Assembly (NCBI GenBank): GCA_014706295.1
Contig: JACSVZ010000002.1
Location: 18,150,494 to 18,214,493, forward strand
Direction of reading: 5' to 3'
DNA from: Lycocorax pyrrhopterus obiensis
Taxonomy: Eukaryota > Chordata > Aves > Passeriformes > Paradisaeidae
DNA: 64,000 bases
Shown piece by piece: positions 23,701-34,678 of the stretch. Positions within the stretch are counted from its first letter, which is position 1; every line of letters begins with the position of its first letter. The position numbers were made by a program, and so were the translations under genes. The notes under the pieces are model-generated. The model saw nothing but the letters and a program-made list of their open reading frames with translations. It made no database searches and was not told where the DNA came from.

Positions 23701-26700
23701 AACCTCTACAGAAAATTATACATTTAAGCAAATGCATGTTTACATAACAATAGTTTTCTGCACTTGGCCAAAGGAAAATTAATTGTATACAATTATCATT
23801 TAATTGCTTGGTTTAGGTTTATTTTCAATACATCCATTACATTTTCCCCTCCTTTCTTACTATCCAGATCTCTTGATCCTCAGCATCATTTGAAGTTCTG
23901 ATCTGTGATTCATCCTTTAAAGTCTTTGTAAACTTGGACATATCAGCCACATTTCATTCAATTCTCAGTTGAGAATAAATAAGGGCTATTTTCTAGACTA
24001 AAAATATGAGAAACTGTCTTTCCTGGTTCAGTTACAGAGAACAGAACACCCTCTGCACATCCTGCTCCAAGGCACTCTATTTCCTTTTACTTAGACATTA
24101 ATGAAGTTACAAAATACATAGAATTGTAGAGAGCACAGAGGTTAACTGTGCAGTCATTTGCAGCCAGGCTTTAAAAAGTAGATGTAACCAAAAAGGCAAG
24201 AATAGTGGAATTTAATTTAGGGAACAAAGAGGGGGCGGGGGTGAAGAGAAGGTCTCAGCTCCAGTGTGAGGGACCCAGCAATAAGAACATCACAACAGTA
24301 GACAAAAGCAGACCAAGGTCTCTCCAGACCAGCAGCACGAGTGGCAGAAGATGAGTGTGGAGGAGCACAAGAACAGAGCAAACACAGTGATACTCATGCA
24401 TAAATACATGTATTTTGTGGCAGATTGTGGTTTAAGGACCTCTTAAACAGAGAATTATTATCCACCAAAAAGAACAGTGTGTGCCAGGAGAAACAGGCAC
24501 TGCGTACTGGTCACTGGCAATCCTCATGAGCTCAAGGAAAACGCGTGCCAGGTATCGGTATCACCACAGGCGTCTTGGAAGACTTACACACAGCACTTGG
24601 GCACCAAGGGATTGTTCTTCTGACCAACACTTTCCATGCCATTCACGAAAAGACATTGCCCCTCCTGCCACAATTAGTACATGTTAAAGATGCCGTGAAA
24701 TCCAAAGGACGTTACCTGAAGAGTGGGGCATTGCAGCACACGCAGCAGTATATTCCTGATTCTGTGTTATTCAGATAGATCCCACTGAATGGCTTTTAAC
24801 ATAGGAAGGAAAAAAGACAAGTTAAAAATGCAGGTCTTTAAAAGCTCACCATCTGGAGGAAGCATGTAGGAATCAGATTCAAAACAGGAGAAAAACCGTA
24901 AAAAGAAGGCTTCGCAGGGGGGCTTTGAAGAACAAACATTAGCAGCCCGAAGAAATGAAGGGGAGGATGCCTTTGGATTAGTAGTGAAGACTACCCCCTA
25001 CCCCCACAAACTTTTGAGACCAGTCAGATGCATAAATCATCCAGGTACCAAGGATGGAGTCGTGACCTCCAAGAAACTGGTGAAATGTGCAGGATCCCAA
25101 AGGCCAGGGCTCTGCTATGGACTGCCACAACTTGAAAGCGGCTTTACAAAGGAACTCTAGTCCTTCCTGCATGGACCGCTACCGGGATCCTTATTTTACA
25201 GACATGGATTTGGGCACAGCTCACATGACTTAATCCCATAGTACATGCACTCCGTGTGCAGGAGTCCTGGCTCTGGGCTAGGGACAGCCAGCTCTCCACC
25301 CACAATGCTGCATGGCCCCCGCCACAGGAGGAGGAAAAGTGGGGACATGTGGGTGGGTGATCTGGCACATGAGGGAGAACACATCTCCTGAAGGGAGTGC
25401 TGTGTCTAAGATTTCCATGGCTAATCTACATATGGTCAAAAAAGGAGACTACAGGATAAAAATATGATCTCTCCCTCGTCTGGAGGGGCCTCTACTCCCA
25501 CCACACAAACAGTTGATTTGGCAGCAAAGTATCCCAGAAAAAAACCCCAATAAAATATGAAAAGAATGCAGAATGTTTTTTCATCTGCAAAACAATCTGG
25601 GTCAGAACAAAATCCACCCTGTTCTGTATGTTGAGTCTAACTTTCATCCACAGGAAGGCAGGAGAAATCCTGTGAAGAAACTGAGTGGTGACAGCTCCCC
25701 AAGGCAGGTTTTTCTGTGCCCAGCAGGCAGAGGAGGTGGCTCACCCTTGGACAGCATTAGCACTTTTGCTCACCGGTTCAGTTCCTTTTTCTCGTGTAAC
25801 ATAGAATTGTTCCGGAGTTAATTTTTTTTTCCAGTCTGTAGCAACAGTTGCTTCAGCTTGTTTAGTGAGAGAGCCTGTGTCTTCAGTTAGATATAGAAAG
25901 ATAATTTAGTAACATAACTTAGATTCCATTAATGCTTTCCATTATCATCTCTGTTCGCCCGAAGTTTCTATGGGTACAGACCGAGCACAGAGGGCAGTTC
26001 AGAGACGTGAGCAGGGGTGAACACAGGACTTTGCATCTACTTCCCATTTGGTGTGCTACATCCAGAGAGCAGCTCCAGCAAACCAGAAGGCTTGGGAAGG
26101 CTTGTAAAGGAAATGGGCACTTATGACCCAAGATAACATCCACTCTCCCAGTGCATGCCCATATCTGTCCTGGCTCAGGATAACTGCTGGTCTGCTGGTG
26201 CTCCTTCTTCATCCCTGGGTACCACTAAAAGGTTTGGCAAACCTCTTGGAAATGTTCAGAAACCAGAAATAGTGTTCATCTGTCAGGTATGGAACACTAG
26301 CAACTTCCACAGGCCCCATTGAAAAGTGGCACAAAGAAGGAGCCCTGGAAGAAAGCAACACCTGCAGTCCAAGAGAAGTGGGGCCATACTTAAGTGAAGG
26401 ACACACAACAGCAGAGCAGAAGTCGCCCATCATGGTGCAAACCTCCTGCAACGTATCCTGTGAGTCTGTACACACCAAGAACACTTATGGTGGTATGGGA
26501 CTGGCAAAGAATTAATAGACTGGTGGAAAATAGCAAGTAAAATAGTTTAAGACCTTCGTAATCAATAAGTCTGAGGTGGGGAATTACCTTCCAGCCTATC
26601 TCCCATCAGCACGGGATCCTCAAAAAACAATCAGCTCCTGAGGAATGAACGCTTACCTGCATTCATCTCTTGCAAGGTAGAGGTGAGACTGGGAGGGGAG

Positions 26701-26979
26701 GGCAGGGGGAAATATATTTCAAAACGATGGTTTAACCAAAAAACACACAGTTTAGCCTGCCATCTCAAGACTAAAACCTACAGCAGGCTAACATAGCCCT
26801 TGCTGAGCGGCCAGAAGACGGCGAGCACGGGGATGCCCTTTGCCCCTCCCCACGCTCCAGGCGGGGGTACCTGTGCCTCTGTGCGCAGCGCGGGCGCGGC
26901 CGGCGCTCGGCAGCGGGGAGCGGAGCAGGACGAGCAGGCGGCGGCTCCCGAGCATCCTCCAGAGCGGACGAGCCGCCAT
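17627..26979 (-). CDS. MSRB2: Methionine-R-sulfoxide reductase B2, mitochondrial, complete, 5 coding exons
   Basis: MSRB2 reduces the R-epimer of methionine sulfoxide in proteins back to methionine, with thioredoxin-type reductants, in mitochondria. Coding exons, in order on the minus strand, are 26871-26979, 25774-25835, 24716-24792, 20257-20404 and 17627-17734. They join in phase to 504 nt, giving 167 residues plus stop (human about 182). Residues 1-36 are Arg/Leu-rich, as expected of a mitochondrial presequence. The core has [17 protein letters not shown] (41-57). Two CxxC zinc motifs are at Cys74/Cys77 and Cys130/Cys133, with GWPSF at 93-97. [10 protein letters not shown] is at 136-145. 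RFCINS carries the catalytic Cys153, which is a Cys codon and not the UGA selenocysteine of MSRB1. Introns are about 1.0, 1.0, 4.3 and 2.5 kb. The neighbour order with ARMC3 matches human 10p12.2. Motifs and boundaries are seen in the sequence; catalysis and location are family knowledge. Confidence 0.96.
17776..18745 (-). mobile_element. CR1 LINE in MSRB2 intron 4, minus strand
   Basis: This is a 5'-truncated CR1 covering the end of the reverse transcriptase and the 3' UTR. On the plus strand it reads as the reverse complement: GACAGAATCACTTAGCTTGG at about 17781, CCTCCCTGGGCAGTCCATTC near 17909 and CCAAGCCCTGGGGAACAGCA near 18711. Its 3' end lies about 40 nt upstream of the exon 5 splice acceptor. 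Open frames on either strand here belong to the element. Confidence 0.9.
19410..19930 (+). mobile_element. Old, decayed CR1 in MSRB2 intron 4, plus strand
   Basis: Recognisable phrases are AAAGAACCTGGGTGTTACAG near 19450 (K-x-LGVT of ORF2), CAAAACAGAGCAACAGG near 19656 and GAACTGGACCTTTCTAGTCT near 19718. The copy is much more diverged than the neighbouring CR1 at 17776-18745. Confidence 0.65.
20257..20404 (-). CDS. MSRB2: MSRB2 exon 4, core of the MsrB domain
   Basis: Acceptor CACTGTAG|CTCAG, donor AAACAG|GTATGT. The 148 nt complete a Ser codon and encode 49 residues. These include [19 protein letters not shown] and end VVCKQ, which supplies Cys130 of the second zinc pair. A second AG lies 5 nt inside the exon (CTCAG|AGAAG). 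Using it would break the frame, so the outer AG is chosen. Confidence 0.96.
20706..21078 (-). mobile_element. CR1 LINE 3' fragment in MSRB2 intron 3, minus strand
   Basis: The minus strand encodes the CR1 ORF2 C-terminus in one open frame (20775-21074): [40 protein letters not shown] and [14 protein letters not shown]. The 3' end at about 20706 retains the AGAATCA tail. The clean frame suggests a relatively young copy. Confidence 0.92.
21079..22399. other. MSRB2 intron 3, nothing recognised
   Basis: Intronic DNA between the CR1 fragment and the L1-like remnant. No exon or repeat recognised. Confidence 0.4.
22400..23650 (-). mobile_element. Remnant resembling an L1/Tx1-type LINE ORF2 C-terminus
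   Basis: Two overlapping minus-strand frames (22683-22952 and 22403-22693) carry [28 protein letters not shown]-(6)-NLMHMF-ESPFI and then FLLGNLSDI-(8)[15 protein letters not shown]. The order is basic/aromatic block, then CW-(G)-H-(E)-(C)P finger, then LLG-LLL-A-K-I. It resembles the zinc-finger end of L1/Tx1 ORF2 and does not resemble CR1. The upstream part (22960-23650) has faint traces with several stops. The copy is broken and located in MSRB2 intron 3. Confidence 0.45.
23651..24715. other. MSRB2 intron 3, nothing recognised
   Basis: AT-rich intronic DNA with a G-rich patch near 24230. No exon or known repeat recognised. Confidence 0.4.
24716..24792 (-). CDS. MSRB2: MSRB2 exon 3 with first zinc CxxC
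   Basis: Acceptor GTTAAAAG|CCATTC, donor CTTCAG|GTAACG. The 77 nt encode [15 protein letters not shown], then [10 protein letters not shown] and the first two bases of a Ser codon. Cys74 and Cys77 form the first zinc-binding CxxC pair. An internal AG (CATTCAG|TGGG) could be mistaken for the acceptor, but only the upstream AG keeps the phase from exon 2. Confidence 0.94.
24793..25773. other. MSRB2 intron 2, nothing recognised
   Basis: Intron of about 1 kb. I see no repeat or exon in it. Confidence 0.5.
25774..25835 (-). CDS. MSRB2: MSRB2 exon 2
   Basis: Acceptor TTGCTACAG|ACTGG, donor GAACCG|GTGAGC. The 62 nt complete the split Asp codon and encode [20 protein letters not shown]. This is the conserved start of the MsrB fold. 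A run of nine A encodes three Lys in a row, a site prone to sequencing error. Confidence 0.94.
25836..26779. other. MSRB2 intron 1, nothing recognised
   Basis: Intron of about 1 kb reaching to the CpG island. Short open frames here conflict between strands and have no domain. Confidence 0.5.
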
Positions 26980-27060
26980 AGCGACGGGGCGGGACCGGGG
27001 AAGACGCCGACCGTGTGTAACCCCTGCGTTCCACCTAAAGGATCAGACCTCATAAAAGCA
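26780..27060 (-). promoter_or_regulatory. MSRB2: CpG-island promoter and 5' UTR of MSRB2
   Basis: This is a short, CpG-dense block in otherwise AT-rich DNA, centred on the MSRB2 start codon. A GC box (GGGGCGGG) is at 26986-26993 on the plus strand, just upstream of the ATG. No TATA box is evident, which fits a housekeeping-type promoter. The transcription start cannot be fixed from sequence. Confidence 0.75.
26871..26979 (-). CDS. MSRB2: MSRB2 exon 1 (coding part): start codon and mitochondrial presequence
   Basis: The ATG is at 26979-26977 and the donor is CACAG|GTACCC at 26871/26870. The exon encodes 36 residues plus the first base of an Asp codon that exon 2 completes. The peptide starts [16 protein letters not shown]. 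It is rich in Arg and Leu and lacks acidic residues, which suits a mitochondrial targeting sequence. Two other ATGs upstream (27034 and 27053) open different frames that do not join to exon 2 and are not used here. Confidence 0.9.
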
Positions 27061-30000
27061 ATGAGTAAAGCACCCGCTTAAATGCCGATGCAGCATTTGC
27101 AGGTAAAGGTTTCACTCACTTCTTACCGAGAGACAAAGAGACCAGCTTAAAAATGAACACTCACTGCAGCCGCAAACATAAAAAATCCTGTTGAGACATT
27201 TGCTTGCAACCATTCTAGGTTGTTTTTAAGGAGAACAGGTCTGGTACTTGCATGCAAAAGCTCTCTTGCTGTCCTGGATCCTCGTTACAGGCATTTCTCT
27301 CAGTGCTATTGATCGAGCAATGGCGAAGGGGCTGTGCCGTCTGAGGGTTTCCTGTTTTCGTGGAGTGATTTGCAGTCACAGCTGCTTTGGCTTGGCCTAT
27401 AAATATACCTGAAATAGGACACGTGTGTTAGTTTGGCAGCCCGTCCTTAAAAGATAGGCCTAAACACAAGTTAGTTTTCCAGGTTAAACCTTAATGCTAC
27501 TGTCTGCTTTTCTTCCAATAGTTACATTTCTGATTTGGAATTAGTTAATCATTTCTGAAGGACGTGGAAGGAAGTGTTTTGATTACATTGGATAGCAAAG
27601 CTAATAATGGTGTTTAATACAAAATTACTTTCTTTTTAGTCTAATTCTTCTAGCCTAATTCTAAAATCAAAGCTAAAAAAGTCTTGTGTGATCAGTCCTG
27701 TATATACACATTTGTATTGAACCATCCTTATGCCTAAAACAGTGAGTTCCATGGCAGTATGGCAGTTCCAACACAGCATCTGATCGGTACCATGGCTGTA
27801 ATCACTGCCTCTGCTCAGATCCACAGAGTATTGCACCAAAGGATGGATATCAGCAAGGCTCCTACATGGTGCATTCACTGTCTGCAGTGGCAGGGGGAAG
27901 CAGGACACACAGCTGATTTATGGCTTTGTCCTGTGTAATAAGACACAGTGGAGTGAAGCTAGAGTACCTGGATAAAAATCCTGGAGATGTGATGCCTGTG
28001 AGTCCTCAGGACTGTGATTCAGGATGTTAGGAGAGCAGTGCTGCTGGCAGGAAGGAGAGGGCTTTGCCACCCCACTTTTGTGCTGGCAGAAGGCAGCATC
28101 CATGCTATAGGCAGAGGGACAACATTTTTCCATGTTCAGCCATTTTGGGAAGTGATGATCCTGTGATCTTTCCAAACATTTTCTAGCTTACCCCTATGGC
28201 ATCTTATATCAGTCATTTAGCCATGGCTCAGGAGGGAGTTGGAACATGCTAGGGAGCCTTGGAGAGGAGAGACCCAATCTGACACTCCCCCAGTTCTGGC
28301 AAGTGGCTTAGGGATGGAATGTGGGAGCGAGTGATGGTGTCACTCCTGGCCTCTATCTCCAGTTCAATTGTGGAAAAGAGGCATTTCCCTCACATTCCTA
28401 TTTTTAATCTCAGACAGTGTTTGCTCCTGAGGAGGACAAGTAATCAATAGAGTTCTCCCTGAATTATCTGAGAAATGAAGGAGGGTGAGAGTGGTTAGTC
28501 CTGAAACTTGCATGTTTTCATGTAATTGACATCGATTTAACTGGTGCTTTTTTTTAAAGACAGTATTAAATAAAAAATGAACTGTCAATATCTTCCTTGC
28601 AGGTCTGTGTTACTGGTACCATCCCAAAATGCAGCAGTTTTGAGGCAGTGGGAACTGAACCAACAGGGGTCTGCTGCTGTGCCATTTTCCTCAGTTTGTG
28701 GCAAGGGAAGTGGGCGCCTGAGGAGCAGTGGGAGCAGAAGGAGCACAAGGCATCAGGCTCATCAGCCCAAGCCTCATCATCCTCTCAGTTACCCAGTTCA
28801 CTGCAAGCCACTCCTTTATTAAAATGAGGGTGGTGGTGGAAGAGGCAGATCCCATTCATCCCAACAGCTGTGATCCACATTTGAGGTGCTGCATGGCAGA
28901 GCAGGTCCTCCATTTTCCCCTCCAACAGAAGCCTGACCTGCAGTCATCCAAACCAGCATGACAGGTCTTCCTCAAGTGGAAAACAACCCCCCCCCCCCAG
29001 CTGGAGGTAATTCATTTTTCAGATCTTCAGTGCTGAAAATACCAAATCATTGTCCTGTCATGCCTGTAATGTTGCCTCCCATGGTTACAGCACACACCAA
29101 GCCGTGTAGCTAGGCAGACATCCGGCCTGCCTTTCTCCCCATAGACTGTTCTAAAAGCCAATTAAGTTGTTACTTCATTTTCGTCCTATTTTTTTTTCTC
29201 CCTTATACACAAGGGGAAGCAGTTAAAAATCTCCCCTAGCTACATTATGTAAATTTTCAAGTAAATTCTCCCTGAGTTGTAATTCAGCAGATTTATTGTT
29301 AAAAATGTCACCTGACTCCAGCATGTACACAAGCTGCATCCAGGGAAGGGTCACTCATCCACAGCACAGTGTCCCATTAGACACGTGTAGCTGGGGAGAA
29401 GCTCCTCGGCTCCTCCCGTATCGTGGCTCTGTGCCGAGGCAGCAGCAGCAGCACATGTGAAGGCGAGAGCAGGAGGGAAGAGGGAAGCAGTCACGGTCCA
29501 GACTATCCTGCTAATATTTAATTGGGCTCCAACCATTTCCTGGCTCAGGCTCTGTCTTGACTGACAGCTTTGCGAGCAGAGCATCACATAATGCCTACGC
29601 TGGCAGGTACCAAGCAGTCAGCCAGGAAGCAGCGAGATGCAGAAGTGAAATGAGCCCTGTTCAAATTCAAACCTCTGCTTACGCAGCTTTTGTTAATAAA
29701 GCCCCTCGGCGTCACTATGTATGGAAGAAAACACTGAAATTGTGGTGGTTTTATTTTGTATGCATTTGTATGCAATCGGTTTTCCTCTGCCCACTTTGTC
29801 ATACCTCATGTATGTCCCCTCCTATGGGGTGGCTCCATTGAAGCATGTGGGAGCTCAACACGCAACAATTTGTCTTGGAGCTGTCATACGTAGTGGTGCT
29901 GTGTGCCCAGGTCCCTGGGGAGTGAAGAGCAGGGGCCTGGCATAAGCCCTTCAGTGGTAGGTTGTGTCTGTGGGGGGCTCTGTCTTCCCCCACAGAAACC

Positions 30001-30144
30001 CTCAATGCTTTTGTAGGAGATACTGCAGGAACTCCACGTCCTTCCTCAGCAGAGTCTTCTCTCTCCTCTAATAGACTTGATACAGCTCCACAGCCGGGCT
30101 CTAGCCACTCGGGTGTGATGAAACTATGAGCTCTTGGTATATGG
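27061..30144. other. Intergenic between MSRB2 and ARMC3, nothing recognised
   Basis: Unique-looking DNA with a poly-C tract at 28987-28998. No gene is recognised. It includes the probable upstream flank of MSRB2. Confidence 0.4.
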
Positions 30145-30174
30145 AGATAGTGTTTCCACATGGAAACACTATCT
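30145..30174. repeat. 30-bp near-perfect palindrome
   Basis: AGATAGTGTTTCCA, then CA, then TGGAAACACTATCT. The 14-bp arms match exactly around a 2-bp centre. No known element is recognised around it. Confidence 0.9.
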
Positions 30175-30579
30175 AAAGATACGTGGTAATTCTGTGGTGC
30201 TGAATTCCAGTGATGGAAAGGGATTTGGGCAAAATTTATTAGAAGCAGAAGTGTCAAAGTACCTTGGACAAAGGTATTGCTGGTTTCCAGAGACATACAG
30301 AGACTGAATGCAGATCTGAAGCTCCCTGAAGCTGATCTATGGATTCTTCTTAGATTAATTTATGGAGCAGCCTGATGTGATTCAGGTCAAAGACATCATC
30401 AGAAATAATGAACACACAACTTCTCGCTTTGTTTGCTTTATGGTTTAGTACCTCTTTTTGCTAATCATAAGCTATAGGATACCTGATTATTCTAACCTTT
30501 GTTTTCAGAAAGTAATAGGTCATATTTGTGGACTAGCTTAAGTGGGAGCTTTCTGCTGGAGCCTAAGGGTGGAATTTGA

Positions 30580-30722
30580 ACAGAACAGGACAGAATAGAA
30601 TGGAATAGAATAGTTCCAGTTGGAAGGGACCTACTGGTTTGATCCACTGTGACAAATGCTTTGAGTTAGATTAGACCAAATGCCCTCCACAGGTCCTGTC
30701 CAGTATAAATTATTCTAGGATT
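30580..30722 (-). mobile_element. CR1 3'-end fragment, minus strand
   Basis: The plus strand shows the reverse complement of a CR1 end: repeated AGAATAGAATGGAATAGAAT, then CCAGTTGGAAGGGACCTAC. About 140 bp remain. Confidence 0.75.
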
Positions 30723-31540
30723 CTAAATGCTTTGAGAAATCTCTTGCATAACAAGTGAAGGCATGAATTCAAAGTTAAATGGATAGTTTGCAATCACTCC
30801 TTGACAGAAAACTGTAATTCGCAACTGAGCCCCTGGTTCAGCTAGAAGTAGACATGCAGACTGGTATGGAGCACGTGTATCTTCAGGGGCAGCTATTGGG
30901 AAGCAACAAATCCAGGCTATTTCCCTGCATTGCCCTATGCATCCCCCATATCATACCATCCAAATTTCTTAAGCCACACAGACAGTAATAATACATTCTA
31001 CAAACTTGTGTGCGATTTCTTATCCCTCGTGCCCCAAGGTAGTGAAGAACTGAGATGGTTCTTCCACACTGTACCCAAAGGCTGAACAGAGCATTGAATG
31101 AATACTTATTTGGCAGCAATGGCCATAGCAGCAGCTTTCTGTAGGTTATCTTAATGGATTTATCACCCTGAACTAAGCCCTGACCATCTGTTCTATTCTC
31201 TCATTACAAATGCAGAAAAAGCTAATTCATGATTGCATCATAAAAAAGTAAAATATAAATGATTTAAGAGTACGGTATGCCATGCTTCACACTCTGATTG
31301 GGAAAATGGGTCTCTCCAATAGACTGACTTCTCTGATAACAGAGTTTGCCTTTTTCCCAGCAAATAGGAATTACTGAGGAATGGTGATGCCATGATGATT
31401 TTTTGCCTTTTCTTTTAAACCCCTTTTATACCTTTCTACAACTTCTGTATTCTTAGTGCTTTTTGCCTACATTCTTGGACTTGTTTGTCAAGCTAGGAGA
31501 CTAAACATTTCAGAAGCTTCGTAGTTAGGGATCAGTGTGC
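30723..31540. other. Intergenic, nothing recognised
   Basis: No gene or repeat family recognised. Confidence 0.4.
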
Positions 31541-31544
31541 CTCA

Positions 31545-31800
31545 GACCCCAAGGTCCTCTCCAGAACACATTTTGTGAACTAAGATAGAACCATCCAGGG
31601 GAAGGTTCCTTGGGGAGGGGGGGCTCACTCGAGCCTCTCATTGGGGAATTTTTGACAGATATGCTAATTAGTAACACCTATAATGCCATACCAGATCTTT
31701 TGGGGGTGTGCATTGTGGTGTGCATGGAGGGGCATTCGACCTGGATGTAGTGCACCTAAGGATCCTTAAAATAAATACCAAGGTAAAATCTCTTTTTCCC
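31545..31800 (+). mobile_element. Possible retroviral LTR fragment
   Basis: The pattern AACCATCCAGGGGAAGGTTC, CTCTCATTGGGGAATTTTTG, ATATGCTAATTAGTAACACC and then CTTAAAATAAATACC with an AATAAA signal looks like the U3-R end of an avian endogenous retrovirus LTR. No terminal TG/CA or target duplication could be fixed, so this is tentative. Confidence 0.3.
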
Positions 31801-33500
31801 TTCTGTGTTTGACTCTAGATTTTAAGACCAGGAAAAGGCATCAATGGGGCTCACTAGAACAAGTTTTATTCACTCATTCATCGTAGACGTATTTTTTAAT
31901 TTGGGACTCATGTAAGTGAAATTATGAATCTTCTTTCCTCCTCTCTTAAGTGAGCCCCCAAAGATTTATTTTTAATGTCTTTTCTAATCAGGGAAAGCAC
32001 AAATCATGCTCCTTAAAAATTCCCCAAAGACTGCATTTTCTCCATCTCATCTTTGCTGAGATGCAGGCCCAACTGGTAAAGTGACCCTCAGGTTTTATGC
32101 AGGTAACTCACCTTCACTGCACTGCTCTTGATTAGAAAAGAGGAAAAGAAAGCAGGGATCTGAGTGTGCATTCCCTGCTTCCTACAAATGACCTTAAATT
32201 CTTTTGTACTGCCACTGCCCCAGCCATCAGTGATGGTAATGGTTTAGCTTGGAGTTCTAGTTCTGATTGACTTGTGTTGTGTAAGACCTCTTGGCACATC
32301 TGTCCTCTGGAAATCTTCTACTAAAAATGGATGTATTTGAACAAGTTAAGAAGCCAAGAAGTAAGATCTTAGTCATATGTTTTTTTATGTGGTACATCCT
32401 CCTGCCACCAGCACTTCTAACCAGTGTGAAGTGTTGTGCTCTGGGTCTGCAGCAGCTTTGGCAGAGCTTTCAGCACTCCTAAAGGCTGTGAACTGGATCA
32501 TGGGGGTTTGATGGGGCTCTTAAACACTCTCTGGCTCTTTGCAAGAGACACCTGCCTTGTGGCCAGACTGGGAGACTGGGCTCGCTTCTTGATTTCAGGG
32601 AAAGAATTACAGAGTAAGGAGCAGGACTGTTAATAAAGTAGATGGACAGTGGAGGGGACGAAATATCTCAAAAATAATTTGACATCTGTGGTTTTGGAGG
32701 CTTTTTTGTTTGAGTTTTATTTTCCCAGTTATATAAAACCAGATTTTGATTTTATCAATTTGATGTGTGAATTGAAAAATAAGAATTTAGTTCAAAAAAC
32801 TGCCTGAGGGATATGCGGGTGCACAGTGTGCAGCTCTGCACTACCCATGTGCTTTGCCTGCCTTAAACTCATTCTTGTAGCAGTACTTCAAGATTCAGTT
32901 ATAACCCTTGGTCTCCAGCATGCTCAGCAGTTATCTGTTGGAAAAACTAGCATTCAGTTCTCAAGGCATGAGCTGGTTTTCCATTTCATGAAAATGAAGT
33001 ACCTGGTGGCAGTCTGGCCCAGCACACCCTGCTCCCACAGGAACAGGAGTTGGTGTTTCCTTTCCAGGACCTATCTGAGCAACTCTGAGCTGAGCAAAAC
33101 CTTCTCCTCCAGCTTCATGTGATATAAAATCTAGCCAGATCTGTGGGGACAACCAACTTATGTGGGAACCTTAGGTGAGGAGCCTTTTAAAAGGCAGAGT
33201 GAAAAGTCAGTACTGCTGCGGTAAATGTTTTTGTCTATATCTGCTATGTAGGAAGAGGGTAGAAAGGATCAGAGCAGGCTCTAGGTTTCACATGGACCTC
33301 TTATTTCTACCATACTGCCATTCATCTAGCAAGAAAAAATACTGGTAGGTCAGGTATAGCTAGCACATTTGTTAGTGCATTGCTTTAATTCCTGAGTGCC
33401 AAGCAGAGATACCTTCCCACCATACCTAATGTTCAGCAGTGTTCCAGTATCAAAACTGAGCACGGACCTGACTGAAACCTGTGCTGCTCTTTACTACTGA
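31801..33500. other. Intergenic, nothing recognised
   Basis: No gene or repeat family recognised. Confidence 0.4.
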
Positions 33501-33539
33501 ATTTCTGTGGTCAGCAAATACACAGCAAGTGGCAACAAC

Positions 33540-33750
33540 ACACTGAATCAGTGGCAGCCCCTGGATGAGACACTGGAACAGGTTCCCCAGAGAAGCTATG
33601 GATGTCCTGTGCCTGGAAGTGTTCAAGGTCAGGTTGGACGGGGCTTGGGGCAACTTGGTCTAATGGAAGGTGTCTCTGCCCACTGTGGGGGTTGGAACGA
33701 GATGATCTGTAGGAGCCCTCTCAACTCAAACCATTCTATGATTCTGTGAC
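33540..33750 (+). mobile_element. CR1 3'-end fragment, plus strand
   Basis: GAGACACTGGAACAGGTTCC near 33568, GGAAGTGTTCAAGGTCAGGT near 33616 and the tail CATTCTATGATTCTGTGA near 33731 mark a short 5'-truncated CR1. Confidence 0.88.
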
Positions 33751-34672
33751 TCCCATTCCTCCTCTACCTCAGGGTAACAAATGCTACAGACTAATCCCTG
33801 TGCAAATAAGTGCAGATTTCTGACCAGAGGTTTTGCTCTGAAGGAGGCGCCCTGAGCATTGGACCAGTGTGATCCTTGGCACGTGGAACACTGCATCCTG
33901 AGCTCACCCTGCATTTCATTCATATTATTTGTGTTACAGACCTGTACCACATACCACACAGCTCTTGGCTTGTGGAAACTGCAGTGAGACACTTAGACCC
34001 AACATTAAATTTGGCCCAGTGCTGCAAGTCCCAGTCCCCATCAATTCCTGATACTGTCTTGTCACTGGGAGTTCCTGAAGAAATGTAGTACCTGAATAGC
34101 CCAATGTTTGGGCTTACAGTCCCTGACTTTTTCGCACATATTTATACCTAGGAGCCAGCCTTTAGTCGCCTAGTTCTCTCTTTGGTAATGCAGCTCCCAT
34201 TAATAGCACGTGGATCTAGGATTAAACCCACTTACATTAGAAGTCTGCAGCAAAAATAGTGTATGAAATGAAAAGAAACTGGCACTCACAGCATGTGATT
34301 CTTCTGTATGATCTACCATGGATAAACTGTGTCTTAAAAGTGCCCATTTGTCAGAGAATTCTCTAACTTTGGAAATTAGATATCATTACCAACATCTGTT
34401 ATATCTTGGGACACTGAGCAGACCTCCAGTCTTTCATAATATGTTCCCTAATGCCAATTAAAACTAATGACTTGACATTTTGAAAAGCCTTTTGACTCTT
34501 TAATATCTTTTTGACACCTGGCCTTTAAGGAATCTTCTTTCAGACTGTGTCACTAAAAGCACCTTGTTCAGAGAAGCTCATACTAAAAAGGAATTAAAAA
34601 CATGCTATGGTGTGGGGGTTTTTGTTCAGATCCTTCTTATTACTAGGAAGCGCTGCTGATCTGTAGAAAAAG
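33751..34672. other. Intergenic, nothing recognised
   Basis: No gene or repeat family recognised. Confidence 0.4.
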
Positions 34673-34678
34673 GTGTGC

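Noticed and set aside
26771..27053. Alternative minus-strand starts at 27034 and 27053 near MSRB2
   Set aside because: They open other frames that do not join to exon 2; the ATG at 26979 gives a continuous protein with a typical presequence.
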